Part shown: one piece after another, positions 18,064 through 25,904 of the stretch | Numbering within the stretch: the first letter of the stretch is position 1 | How the letters are laid out: every line of letters begins with the position of its first letter | NCBI RefSeq assembly: GCF_000024865.1 | Contig: NC_013595.1 | Coordinates: 9,424,001 to 9,488,000 of the forward strand | DNA length: 64,000 nucleotides | Direction: 5' to 3' | From: Streptosporangium roseum DSM 43021 | Lineage (GTDB): Bacteria > Actinomycetota > Actinomycetes > Streptosporangiales > Streptosporangiaceae | Notes under the pieces: generated by a model | What the model saw: the letters and a program-made list of their open reading frames with translations, nothing else | The model's database searches: none | Told to the model about the DNA's origin: nothing | Program-made: the position numbers and the translations under genes

Positions 18064-19263
18064 CTAGTGATCATAAGACTGATCTGCGGACGGGTGAGAG
18101 GAGAAGACCAGGACAGAGGCGGTGAATCCGTGCACGTGGTTGTGCCCGCCGACCGGGCCGACCTCCCCCGCCGCGAAGAAACCGGCCACGCTGATGGGAC
18201 CGAGCGTGTCGCGGAGCGCGACCGCGTCGTGGTCGGCGGTGCCGAACATGGCCGAGCCCCGGCCGTTGCAGGAGAACAGCAGGGCGCCGTCCACCCGGCC
18301 GAACTCCTCGCGGTGCGCGTCGAGCAGCTCGTAGAGGTCCTCGTCGGCGGTGGCGGCGTCGCGGACCTGGAAGCGGACGGTGCGGCCGATCTCGACGACG
18401 TCGCCGATGGCCACGGCCTCCCGCTCGGGATCGATGCCGAGCACCCCTCTGATCAGGAAGTCACCGCGCTCGTGCCGCTCGGCGTATTCGTCCATGGCGA
18501 TGCCGATCTGCAGCCCCGACGCGACCAGGTCCCGGTCGTCCTCGTCCAGCGCGCTGACGATCTCCTCCAGCCGGGCCAGGGCCGGCTGGCCGGCGAGTTC
18601 GAGGAGCAGGTTGTCCTCGACCGCGGTGACGGCCATCGTCGGCCCGATGGGACGGCACCCCTGGCTGACCACGGTGCTGATGTTGACGGGGCCGCTGAGC
18701 AGCACGCCGACGGCGCCCTCGGTGTAGATCTCCCCGTCGGCGAACAGCCGTACCGCGCCGCGCCCCTGGATCGCGTTGGCCAGGCCGCCGATCAGCGGGA
18801 GGTCGCCCAGCACCTCCTGGGAGCGCTCGACGAAGCCGTCGGTCGGGAAGCTGTAGGGATCGGCGAACAGGATGGCCGCGTGGTCGTCGGGGTGGCGTTC
18901 GGGCAGGCCGACCACGACGAAACGGTCATCGGTCCGCAGCGTGTCCAGCGCGAAGGTGGTCAGCCGGGCGCCCTCCAGCGTGGCCGCCCAGACGCTCACC
19001 GAAGGGGTGACCTCGATCCCCTGGCCGTCGCCGATCACCCCGGTGGCGCTGCAGCCGATCACCGAGGCGTCGGAGGCCATGCTCATCACCCGTAGTCCCG
19101 CGCGGGAGACGTTGTCGGGATCCTCACCGCATATGAAGAAACAGACCAGGTCAGGCGGTGCGGACAGGCCCGACAGGGCCTGGCGGACCGCAGTCTCGGC
19201 ATTGGTGACCAGATCGGATCCCACGGCGAGACCGTCGGCGAAACGACTTGTCAGAAGCACCAC
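18064..19263 (-). CDS. FIST domain sensor protein
   Basis: About 399 residues comprising FIST_N (roughly 10-200, with VVLLTSRFADGLAVGSDLV and VIGCSATGVIGDG) and FIST_C (roughly 215-370). FIST domains are thought to bind small ligands such as amino acids in signalling proteins; here no kinase or receptor output domain is attached. The start is uncertain: GAAGGAG at 19275-19281 favours GTG at 19263, but the frame is open up to an ATG at 19338. It ends directly against the start of the ROK kinase, suggesting cotranscription and a shared nutrient-sensing role (inference). Confidence 0.85.
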   Translation of the reverse strand: MVLLTSRFADGLAVGSDLVTNAETAVRQALSGLSAPPDLVCFFICGEDPDNVSRAGLRVMSMASDASVIGCSATGVIGDGQGIEVTPSVSVWAATLEGARLTTFALDTLRTDDRFVVVGLPERHPDDHAAILFADPYSFPTDGFVERSQEVLGDLPLIGGLANAIQGRGAVRLFADGEIYTEGAVGVLLSGPVNISTVVSQGCRPIGPTMAVTAVEDNLLLELAGQPALARLEEIVSALDEDDRDLVASGLQIGIAMDEYAERHERGDFLIRGVLGIDPEREAVAIGDVVEIGRTVRFQVRDAATADEDLYELLDAHREEFGRVDGALLFSCNGRGSAMFGTADHDAVALRDTLGPISVAGFFAAGEVGPVGGHNHVHGFTASVLVFSSHPSADQSYDH

Positions 19264-19403
19264 TCGCCTCGCCTCTCCTTCTTCCCCGAAACCTTGTCCT
19301 GGAGCGATTCTCCCCACTGTGGGAACAAGCACGCGCACCGGCCGTCACGCAATGAGCAAGATCCGAAACCGGGATAAGAGTGCCGGTTTCGGCTCCGGGG
19401 ACG

Positions 19404-19409
19404 TAGGCT
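19404..19409 (+). promoter_or_regulatory. Probable -10 box of a leaderless MoxR-gene promoter
   Basis: TAGGCT ends 7 bases before the GTG start, and no Shine-Dalgarno sequence precedes it. This spacing is the usual sign of a leaderless transcript in actinobacteria. No convincing -35 box is seen. Confidence 0.5.
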
Positions 19410-19416
19410 CGATCTC

Positions 19417-20814
19417 GTGCCTCAAATCCCAGAGCCACGTACTCTGCGCGAGCTACGCGCGAGCGGCCATATCCACCGTACGGTAAAGGCCGAGATCCGC
19501 GAGAACCTCCTGGCCCGCCTCAGGGCCGGAGAGCCGCGGTTCCCCGGCATCGTGGGCTTCGACGACACCGTCCTGCCGCATCTGGAACGAGCCCTGCTCG
19601 CCGGGCATGACCTGGTCCTGCTGGGTGAGCGCGGCCAGGGCAAGACCCGGCTCATCCGCACCGTCACCGGCCTGCTCGACGAGTGGACGCCGGTCGTCGA
19701 CGGCTGCGAGATCAACGACCATCCCTACGAGCCCTCCTGCGTCCGCTGCCGCCGCCTGGCCGGCGAGGCGGGCGAGGAGCTGCCGATCTCCTGGAAGCAC
19801 CGGGACGAGCGGTACGGCGAGAAGCTCGCCACCCCCGACACCTCCGTCGGCGACCTGATCGGCGACATCGACCCGATCAAGATCGCGGAAGGGCGCACGC
19901 TCGGCGACCCGGAGACCGTCCACTACGGCCTGGTCCCGCGGAGCAACCGGGGTGTCTTCTCCGTCAACGAGCTGCCCGACCTGGCCGAACGGATCCAGGT
20001 GTCGCTGCTCAACGTGCTGGAGGAGCGCGACATCCAGGTCCGCGGCTACAACCTGCGGCTTCCGCTGGACATCCTGCTGATCGCCAGCGCCAACCCCGAG
20101 GACTACACCAACCGCGGCCGGATCATCACTCCGCTGAAGGACCGCTTCGGCGCCGAGATCCGCACCCACTACCCGCTCTCGATCGAGGCCGAGCTCACGC
20201 TCATCCGCCAGGAGGCGGCACTCGACCAGGTGGGCGCCGACCTCCCCGAGCACCTGGTCGAGGTGATCGCCCGCTTCACCCGGCTGGTCCGCGAGTCCAC
20301 GGCGGTCGACGCCCGTTCCGGGGTGTCGGCCCGCTTCTCCATCGCCGCGGCCGAGACCGCCGCGGCCTCCGCCGTACGGCGTGCGGCCCTGACCGGCGAG
20401 GAGCACGCGGTCACCCGGGTGGCCGACCTGCCGGGCATCGTGCACACGCTGCGCGGCAAGGTGGAGTTCGAGGTCAGCGAGGAGGGCCGGGAGACCGAGG
20501 TCCTCGCCCACCTGCTCCGCCGGGCCGTGGCCGAGACGTTCCGGGGCACGCTCGGGGGCGCGGACCTGAACGCGCTGCTGGAGCGGTTCTCCGAGGGTGT
20601 CCAGGTCGAGTCCGGGCCCATGATCCCCGCCGCCGAGCTGCTGCGCAGGATCGGTCCGGTGCCCGGCCTGGCCAAGATCATGTCGAGGCTCGGCATCGGC
20701 GACGAGTCACCGGGCCACGCCGCGGCCGCGCTGGAGTTCGCCCTGGAGGGGCTCTACCTCCTGCGCCGCCTGTCCAAGGACGAAGTGGACGGCACGGCGG
20801 TCTACCGCACCTGA
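19417..20814 (+). CDS. MoxR/magnesium-chelatase-like AAA+ ATPase
   Basis: A 465-residue AAA+ protein with Walker A GERGQGKTR (70-78), Walker B-like VFSVNELPDL (180-189) and sensor segment LLIASANPEDYTN. The order and the ChlI-like C-terminal lid place it with MoxR/YehL-type ATPases. These act as chaperones that remodel partner proteins through a VWA-domain adaptor; the VWA protein is encoded 9 bases downstream. Two cysteine pairs in the segment CEIN...CVRCRR near residues 97-111 are an unusual addition and could bind metal. Starts at a GTG, probably leaderless. Confidence 0.9.
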   Translation: MPQIPEPRTLRELRASGHIHRTVKAEIRENLLARLRAGEPRFPGIVGFDDTVLPHLERALLAGHDLVLLGERGQGKTRLIRTVTGLLDEWTPVVDGCEINDHPYEPSCVRCRRLAGEAGEELPISWKHRDERYGEKLATPDTSVGDLIGDIDPIKIAEGRTLGDPETVHYGLVPRSNRGVFSVNELPDLAERIQVSLLNVLEERDIQVRGYNLRLPLDILLIASANPEDYTNRGRIITPLKDRFGAEIRTHYPLSIEAELTLIRQEAALDQVGADLPEHLVEVIARFTRLVRESTAVDARSGVSARFSIAAAETAAASAVRRAALTGEEHAVTRVADLPGIVHTLRGKVEFEVSEEGRETEVLAHLLRRAVAETFRGTLGGADLNALLERFSEGVQVESGPMIPAAELLRRIGPVPGLAKIMSRLGIGDESPGHAAAALEFALEGLYLLRRLSKDEVDGTAVYRT

Positions 20815-20823
20815 GGTGTCAGC

Positions 20824-22770
20824 ATGAGCTATCGCTATGGCGAATACCGGGACGGGCCCGACCCGCTCGCCCCGCCGTACGACGTCCGTTCGGCGCTCGA
20901 CCAGATGGGCGACGCCGTCCTGTCCGGCTCCAACCCCGGCCACGCCCTGCGTGACCTGCTCAAGCAGGGCCTGCCGGGAGCGCGGGACCGGCGCGGGCTG
21001 GACGATCTGCTCCGCGAGGTACGGCGGCGCCGGCGCGAGCTGCGTGAGCGCGGCCGGCTCGACGGCACGCTGGAGCGGGCCAGGGCCCTGCTGGACAAGG
21101 CGATCGGCCAGGAGCGGAGCGAGCTGTTCCCCGACCCGTCGGACGACGCCCGGCTCCGCGAGTCGGAGCTCGACGGTCTCCCCGAGGACACGGCGAGCGC
21201 GATCCAGGATCTGAGCACCTACCAGTGGCGCTCGGCCGCCGCCCGGCGGACCTTCGAGGAGCTGCGCGACCTGCTGCGCAGGGAGGTGCTCGACAGCCAG
21301 TTCCGCGGCATGCGGGAGGCGCTGGCCAACCCCGACCCCGCCGCGATGGAGCGGGTCCGGGAGATGATGTCCGAGCTCAACGACATGCTCGACCGGGACG
21401 CGCGGGGCGAGCACACGCAGGATGACTTCGAGAATTTCATGTCGAAATATGGAGACATGTTCCCGGAGTCGCCGCGGAACCTGGAGGAGCTGGTCGACAC
21501 CCTCGCGCGCCGGGCCGCCGCGACCCAGCGCCTGCTGGCCTCGCTCACCCCCCGCCAGCGCGAGGAGCTCAACGCGCTGATCAACCAGACGCTGGAGCAG
21601 GCCGGGATGGGCGAGCAGATGCGCCGCCTGGGCGAGTCGCTCTACGCCCGCCGCCCCGACCTCGCCTGGAACACCCCGGAACGGCTGACCGGCGACGACC
21701 CCATGGGGATGGGCGACGCGGTGACGGCCCTCGACGAGCTCGCCGACCTGACCCAGCTTGAGGCCGCGCTCCGCCAGGACTACCCCGGAGCGCGGCTGGA
21801 CGACATCGACGAGGGGGCGATCCGCCGCGCGCTGGGCCGCGCGGCCGTCGACGACCTGGAGGCGCTCCGGCAGATCGAGCGGGAGCTGGAGCAGCAGGGC
21901 TACCTCCGCCGCCAGCGGGGCAAGCTGGAGCTCACCCCCAAGGCCGTCCGCCGCCTCGGCGAGACCGCCCTGCGCCGGGTCTTCGCCTCGCTTGAGTCGG
22001 GCCGCCGCGGCGACCACGACCAGGTCGACGCCGGCGCCGCCGGGGAGCTCACCGGCTCCTCCCGGCCCTGGCGGTTCGGCGACGAGCAGCCCATCGACGT
22101 GGTGCGCACGGTGGTCAACGGCGTGCGGCGCGGCGGGGGCGGCGGTGCGGTCACCCTGTCGGTCGACGACTTCGAGGTGGCGGAGACCGAGCGGCGCACG
22201 GCCGCGGCGGTGTGCCTGCTGGTGGACCTGTCCTACTCGATGGCCCTGCGCGGCACCTGGGCCGCGGCCAAGCAGACCGCGATGGCGCTGCAGGCACTCG
22301 TCGCCTCGAAGTTCCCCCAGGACTCGGTGCAGATCATCGGCTTCTCCAACTACGCCCGCGTCCTGCAGCCCGACGAGCTGGCCGGGCTGGAGTGGGACAT
22401 GGTCCAGGGCACCAACCTGCACCACGCCCTGCTGATCGCGGGCCGCCATCTGGACCGCCATCCCGACTTCGAGCCGGTCGTGCTCGTGGTCACCGACGGT
22501 GAGCCGACCGCCCACCTGCGGCGCAACGGCTCAGCGGCCTTCGAGTGGCCACCCACGCAGGAGACGCTGGAGCTGACACTCGCCGAGGTCGACAAGATGA
22601 CCCGGCGCCGGGCGACGCTCAACGTGTTCATGCTCGCCGAGGACGAGCGGCTGAAGGAGTTCGTGAACGAGGTCGCCCGGCGCAACGGCGGCCGGGTGTT
22701 CTCCTCCGGCGCCGACCGGCTGGGCGAATACGTCGTCAGCGACTTCCTGCGGACCCGCCGGGCGCGCTAA
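20824..22770 (+). CDS. VWA domain protein, partner of the MoxR ATPase
   Basis: A 648-residue protein. The long N-terminal half is charged and helical (about 1-410), the C-terminal VWA domain spans about 461-640. The metal-ion-dependent adhesion site is intact: Asp468, Ser470, Ser472 in VDLSYS, with the later TNL and VVTDGEPT elements. Such MoxR/VWA pairs (RavA-ViaA type) assemble or activate metal-dependent or membrane complexes; the client here is unknown. It starts 9 bases after the ATPase stop, so the two are cotranslated. Converges on the DUF6292 gene. Confidence 0.9.
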   Translation: MSYRYGEYRDGPDPLAPPYDVRSALDQMGDAVLSGSNPGHALRDLLKQGLPGARDRRGLDDLLREVRRRRRELRERGRLDGTLERARALLDKAIGQERSELFPDPSDDARLRESELDGLPEDTASAIQDLSTYQWRSAAARRTFEELRDLLRREVLDSQFRGMREALANPDPAAMERVREMMSELNDMLDRDARGEHTQDDFENFMSKYGDMFPESPRNLEELVDTLARRAAATQRLLASLTPRQREELNALINQTLEQAGMGEQMRRLGESLYARRPDLAWNTPERLTGDDPMGMGDAVTALDELADLTQLEAALRQDYPGARLDDIDEGAIRRALGRAAVDDLEALRQIERELEQQGYLRRQRGKLELTPKAVRRLGETALRRVFASLESGRRGDHDQVDAGAAGELTGSSRPWRFGDEQPIDVVRTVVNGVRRGGGGGAVTLSVDDFEVAETERRTAAAVCLLVDLSYSMALRGTWAAAKQTAMALQALVASKFPQDSVQIIGFSNYARVLQPDELAGLEWDMVQGTNLHHALLIAGRHLDRHPDFEPVVLVVTDGEPTAHLRRNGSAAFEWPPTQETLELTLAEVDKMTRRRATLNVFMLAEDERLKEFVNEVARRNGGRVFSSGADRLGEYVVSDFLRTRRAR

Positions 22771-22788
22771 GCGCGGGGAGGCCTCGTC

Positions 22789-23211
22789 TCACGCTTCGGC
22801 GTAGGCGTGGTAGCCGTTGAGCGCGAGGTCGAAGCCGTCGCGGTAGTGGCGGTAGGAGCGGTAGCAGGGCCGCCAGGCCGTGCTGTTGCCGACGCCCGCC
22901 CGGGCGTCGGCGATGGCGGAGGGGACCCGCTCCGGGCGGGGCAGCAGGCCGCCACCGAGATAGCGGGCGTCGGCCAGCACCGTGCAGAGCTCACGGTCGC
23001 CGGACACGTAACGGCCGCGGCGCCAGCCGCTCTCCTCGTCCCACACCAGCGCGTCGCCGCCGGTCAGGAGGATGGTGACGGCGCGCGGGTCGCAGGGCCC
23101 CTCCCACCAGTCGGTGGCCTCGGCGCCCAGCGCCTCGACGACGCGGCTCACGTACAGAGCCGGCTGCCTCAGCCACTCCTCGGTGTACGGCTCGACATGT
23201 CTCACACCCAC
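22789..23211 (-). CDS. DUF6292-like protein
   Basis: A 140-residue soluble protein. Features include a helical start (YVSRVVEALGAEATDWW) and the string DALVWDEESGWRRGRYV, which resembles the core of DUF6292 proteins found widely in actinobacteria, often near XRE regulators. No catalytic motif is visible. Three in-frame GTG codons compete for the start; 23211 is chosen because AAGGGAG lies 8 bases upstream. Assignment rests on pattern similarity only. Confidence 0.65.
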   Translation of the reverse strand: MGVRHVEPYTEEWLRQPALYVSRVVEALGAEATDWWEGPCDPRAVTILLTGGDALVWDEESGWRRGRYVSGDRELCTVLADARYLGGGLLPRPERVPSAIADARAGVGNSTAWRPCYRSYRHYRDGFDLALNGYHAYAEA

Positions 23212-23447
23212 AGCGGGCACTCCCTTGTGCCGTCGTGCACGATCCGGTTCAACGCTCGCCCGGCACGACCGCGACCTCAACGCCGACGGTCCCATCACAC
23301 GGGAACGAGCTCGCCAGTGATCCTACTCACTCCACCGGGGTGCTCAGGGCCGAAATGCGAAGATCTACCATCGCACGTGGCCCGGAAGCCATGACATCCA
23401 CAATGTGATGTTTTCGTGACAACCACTTATCCATCCGCTCTGTCTCT

Positions 23448-23475
23448 TTCACTGATGGCAGACACCGTCAGTGAA
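23448..23475 (+). promoter_or_regulatory. Inverted repeat before a small membrane-protein gene
   Basis: TTCACTGA and TCAGTGAA flank a 12-base loop just before the ribosome-binding region (ggaagtgagg) of the 23494 gene. It could be an operator or a leader hairpin. Nothing ties it to a known regulator. Confidence 0.4.
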
Positions 23476-23493
23476 CGGAAGTGAGGCAGTCCG

Positions 23494-23736
23494 ATGGTCG
23501 CGGCGATTCTCGTGGCGCTGACGCTGGTCGCCGGCGTGTGTTACGAGCTGTGCATGGTCTCACGCACCCGCGACAGGCAGTTCCCGCCACCCGCGACGGG
23601 CGGGACGTCTCCGGTACGGAGTGACCGGGCCCCCTCTCCGGACACGGCGCCCCCCGCAGAGGGCGCGGAGACATCCGGAGATCTTGCGCGCCCCATACCC
23701 AGCCGAGATCACCGGGGGCTAATGTCTGGCGCATGA
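23494..23736 (+). CDS. Small membrane protein of unknown function
   Basis: An 80-residue frame: one hydrophobic segment (about 2-22, MVAAILVALTLVAGVCYELC) and a disordered Pro/Ser/Asp-rich tail. GGAAGTGAGG lies 8-17 bases before the ATG, and the stop overlaps the next ATG as ATGA, both arguing for a real gene coupled to the DUF2269-like protein. No homologue is recognised and codon bias in the tail is weak, so confidence is moderate. Confidence 0.5.
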   Translation: MVAAILVALTLVAGVCYELCMVSRTRDRQFPPPATGGTSPVRSDRAPSPDTAPPAEGAETSGDLARPIPSRDHRGLMSGA

Positions 23737-24158
23737 CAGACCTGCTGCTCTGGCTGCACATCGGTTTCGCGATCTTCGCCCTGGGGCCGGTCACCGCCGC
23801 CACCATGTCCACGCCCAGGTTCATCCGCGCCAAGGACGTCAACGTCCTGCGCTACCTGCACAAGACCACGCGCGTCTACGCCATCGCGGCCGTCGGCGTG
23901 TTCCTGTTCGGCCTGCTGCTGGGCCGCGAATACCTTGGCAAACCCTACTTGTCGATCTCCATGACCCTGTTCATCGTCGCCGCGGTGCTCCTGGTCATCG
24001 TGGACCGGGACCAGATCACCGCCATCCGGGTCCTCAGCGACGAGAACCCGGACGACGACGCGAAGGTGCAGACCGGGCGGATCGCCGCGCTCTCCGGCGT
24101 GATGACCCTGATCTGGCTGGTCATCCTGGTCCTGATGGTCTGGGGCGACCCGTACTGA
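23733..24158 (+). CDS. DUF2269-like integral membrane protein
   Basis: A 141-residue protein with four predicted membrane helices (about 2-22, 48-66, 73-92 and 117-137). The N-terminal MTDLLLWLHIGFAIFALGP and RYLHKTTRVYAIAAVGVF resemble DUF2269 proteins, small membrane proteins with an early conserved histidine (His10 here). Function is unknown. It overlaps the preceding small membrane-protein gene by four bases and converges on metB. Confidence 0.8.
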   Translation: MTDLLLWLHIGFAIFALGPVTAATMSTPRFIRAKDVNVLRYLHKTTRVYAIAAVGVFLFGLLLGREYLGKPYLSISMTLFIVAAVLLVIVDRDQITAIRVLSDENPDDDAKVQTGRIAALSGVMTLIWLVILVLMVWGDPY

Positions 24159-24203
24159 CGTGCCCCGGCGGTCGCCGCGACCCGATCTGTGCGGGCAGTA
24201 CGG

Positions 24204-25343
24204 CTAGCCCAGCGCCTGACTCAGGTCGGCGAGCAGGTCGTCGATCGACTCGATGCCGACCGACAGGCGGACCAGGTCGCCGGGGACCTCCAGCGGCGAG
24301 CCCGCCGCGGAGGCGTGCGTCATCCGGCCGGGGTGCTCGATCAGCGACTCGACACCGCCGAGCGACTCACCCAGGGTGAACAGCTTGGTCCGGTTGCACA
24401 CCTCGACCGCCTCGGCCTCCCCTCCGGCCACCCGGAAGGAGACCATGCCGCCGAAGCGCCTCATCTGCTTGGCCGCCACCTCGTGGCCGGGGTGGTCGGG
24501 CATTCCCGGGTAGAGCACCGAGGTCACCCGCGGGTGGGCGAGCAGGAGGTCGACCACGCGCTCGGCGTTGTCGCAGTGGCGGTCCATCCGCACCCCGAGC
24601 GTCTTGAGACCGCGCAACGTCAGCCACGCATCGAACGGCCCCGCCACCGCGCCCATCGCGTTCTGGTGGAAGGCGAGCTCCGCGCCCAGGTCGGCGTCGG
24701 CCGTGACGAGCGCGCCGCCGACCACGTCGGAGTGGCCGCCCACGTACTTGGTGGTGGAGTGCACCACGATGTCCGCGCCCAGCGACAGCGGCTGCTGGAG
24801 GTAGGGCGAAGCGAAGGTGTTGTCGACCACCAGCAGGGCGCCGTTGTCGTGCGCGAGCTGGGCCAGCGCCGCGATGTCGGCGATGCCGAGCAGCGGGTTG
24901 GTGGGCGTCTCCACCCAGACGATCCTGGTCTTCTGGGTCATGGCGGCCGCGACGGCGGTCAGGTCGCCGAGCGGCGCCGGGTCGTAGTGCAGCCCCCAGC
25001 GCGAGTGCACCTTGGAGAACAGCCGGTAGGTGCCGCCGTAGGCGTCGTTCGGGATGATGACGTGGTCATCCGGCTTGCAGACCGTGCGGAGCACGGCGTC
25101 CTCGGCCGCCAGACCGGAGGCGAAGGCCAGGCCCCGGGTGCCGCCCTCGACGGCGGCCATCGCCTCCTCCAGCGCGGTCCTGGTCGGGTTGGCCGACCGG
25201 CTGTACTCATATCCGGCGCGCAGCCCTCCCACGCCGTCCTGCTTGTACGTCGACACCGCGTAGATCGGAGGAACGACGGCCCCGGTGTAGGGGTCGGGCT
25301 CCTGACCTGCGTGGATGGCAAGCGTCTCGAATCCTTCACTCAT
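24204..25343 (-). CDS. metB: Cystathionine gamma-synthase (PLP)
   Basis: A 379-residue Cys/Met-metabolism PLP enzyme. The cofactor lysine is Lys199 in HSTTKYVGGHSDVV; YEYSRSANPTRTALE and FASGLAAEDAVL are signature strings. It joins an acylated homoserine to cysteine to make cystathionine, or in many actinobacteria acts as the gamma-lyase; sequence does not separate the two. Cystathionine beta-synthase is encoded 2 kb upstream on the same strand, which favours a transsulfuration role. The ATG at 25343 lies 7 bases after TAGCGT without a Shine-Dalgarno sequence, so the message is probably leaderless; longer upstream starts run through repeats. Confidence 0.93.
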   Translation of the reverse strand: MSEGFETLAIHAGQEPDPYTGAVVPPIYAVSTYKQDGVGGLRAGYEYSRSANPTRTALEEAMAAVEGGTRGLAFASGLAAEDAVLRTVCKPDDHVIIPNDAYGGTYRLFSKVHSRWGLHYDPAPLGDLTAVAAAMTQKTRIVWVETPTNPLLGIADIAALAQLAHDNGALLVVDNTFASPYLQQPLSLGADIVVHSTTKYVGGHSDVVGGALVTADADLGAELAFHQNAMGAVAGPFDAWLTLRGLKTLGVRMDRHCDNAERVVDLLLAHPRVTSVLYPGMPDHPGHEVAAKQMRRFGGMVSFRVAGGEAEAVEVCNRTKLFTLGESLGGVESLIEHPGRMTHASAAGSPLEVPGDLVRLSVGIESIDDLLADLSQALG

Positions 25344-25350
25344 ACGGCCA

Positions 25351-25356
25351 ACGCTA
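25351..25356 (-). promoter_or_regulatory. Probable -10 box of leaderless metB
   Basis: On the minus strand TAGCGT sits 7 bases before the metB ATG. No ribosome-binding site is present. The assignment rests on spacing. Confidence 0.45.
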
Positions 25357-25394
25357 CTCGCAAAAGCGCCGCCGCCATGCGGCAGCATGACGGG

Positions 25395-25555
25395 ACCGCA
25401 CGCCGTACGACGGCGGCCACCGGACCGCACGTCACGACGGCGATCACGGGACGGGCACGCCGTACGACGGCGGTAACCGGACAGGCGTGTCAGGCGACGG
25501 CGGCCACCGTACGGCACGCCGTACGACGGCGATCGCCGGACGGCACGCCGCCCCT
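25395..25555. repeat. Degenerate tandem repeats of about 29 bases
   Basis: Five to six worn copies of a unit ending in a gacggcg block; the core gcacgccgtacgacggc occurs at about 25398, 25454 and 25513. The array fills the gap between metB and the small membrane-protein gene and begins at that gene's stop codon. Confidence 0.8.
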
Positions 25556-25767
25556 CAGGCCGCCTGTGGCTCCTGGTCCTCCACGCGACGCGGCCGCAGC
25601 CGTACGACCTCCCCGCCCGCGCCCAGCGGCGGGGCCTGGATGTGGCGGCCGCTGGCGCCCTCGGCGGGCTCCCCGTTGATGCGCGACAGCAGGACGGGGT
25701 CCGCGAGTGTCAGAGACACCGCGACCACGAGTCCGACGGCCAGCAACACGATCCCGATGACGGTCAT
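25555..25767 (-). CDS. Small single-span membrane protein
   Basis: A 70-residue protein: an N-terminal hydrophobic helix (MTVIGIVLLAVGLVVAVSLT) followed by a polar tail rich in Arg, Glu and Pro. GAGGAG lies about six bases before the ATG, an unusually good ribosome-binding site for this region, which is the main reason to call it. It is divergent from the histidine kinase across 137 bases. No homologue or function is recognised. Confidence 0.6.
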   Translation of the reverse strand: MTVIGIVLLAVGLVVAVSLTLADPVLLSRINGEPAEGASGRHIQAPPLGAGGEVVRLRPRRVEDQEPQAA

Positions 25768-25854
25768 TTCGCTCTCCTCTTCGACACCTCAAGCATCGGC
25801 GGCGGGCCCCCGCCCCGCCTCCGCTGAAGGATCGGTTCGCGGAGGCAGCGATCA

Positions 25855-25896
25855 GCCGAACGGCTGATATTTCATGTCAGCTGTTCGGCCTAGGCT
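25855..25896 (+). promoter_or_regulatory. Inverted repeat and -10 box before the histidine kinase gene
   Basis: GCCGAACGGCTGA (25855-25867) and TCAGCTGTTCGGC (25877-25889) match as an inverted repeat with one mismatch. TAGGCT follows at 25891-25896, 8 bases before the GTG start, suggesting a leaderless promoter with an operator over its -35 region. Confidence 0.55.
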
Positions 25897-25904
25897 CAGG
25901 GGCC

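Noticed and set aside
25344..25554. SAM or other riboswitch upstream of metB
   Set aside because: The upstream sequence is minisatellite and metB appears leaderless, leaving no room for an aptamer.
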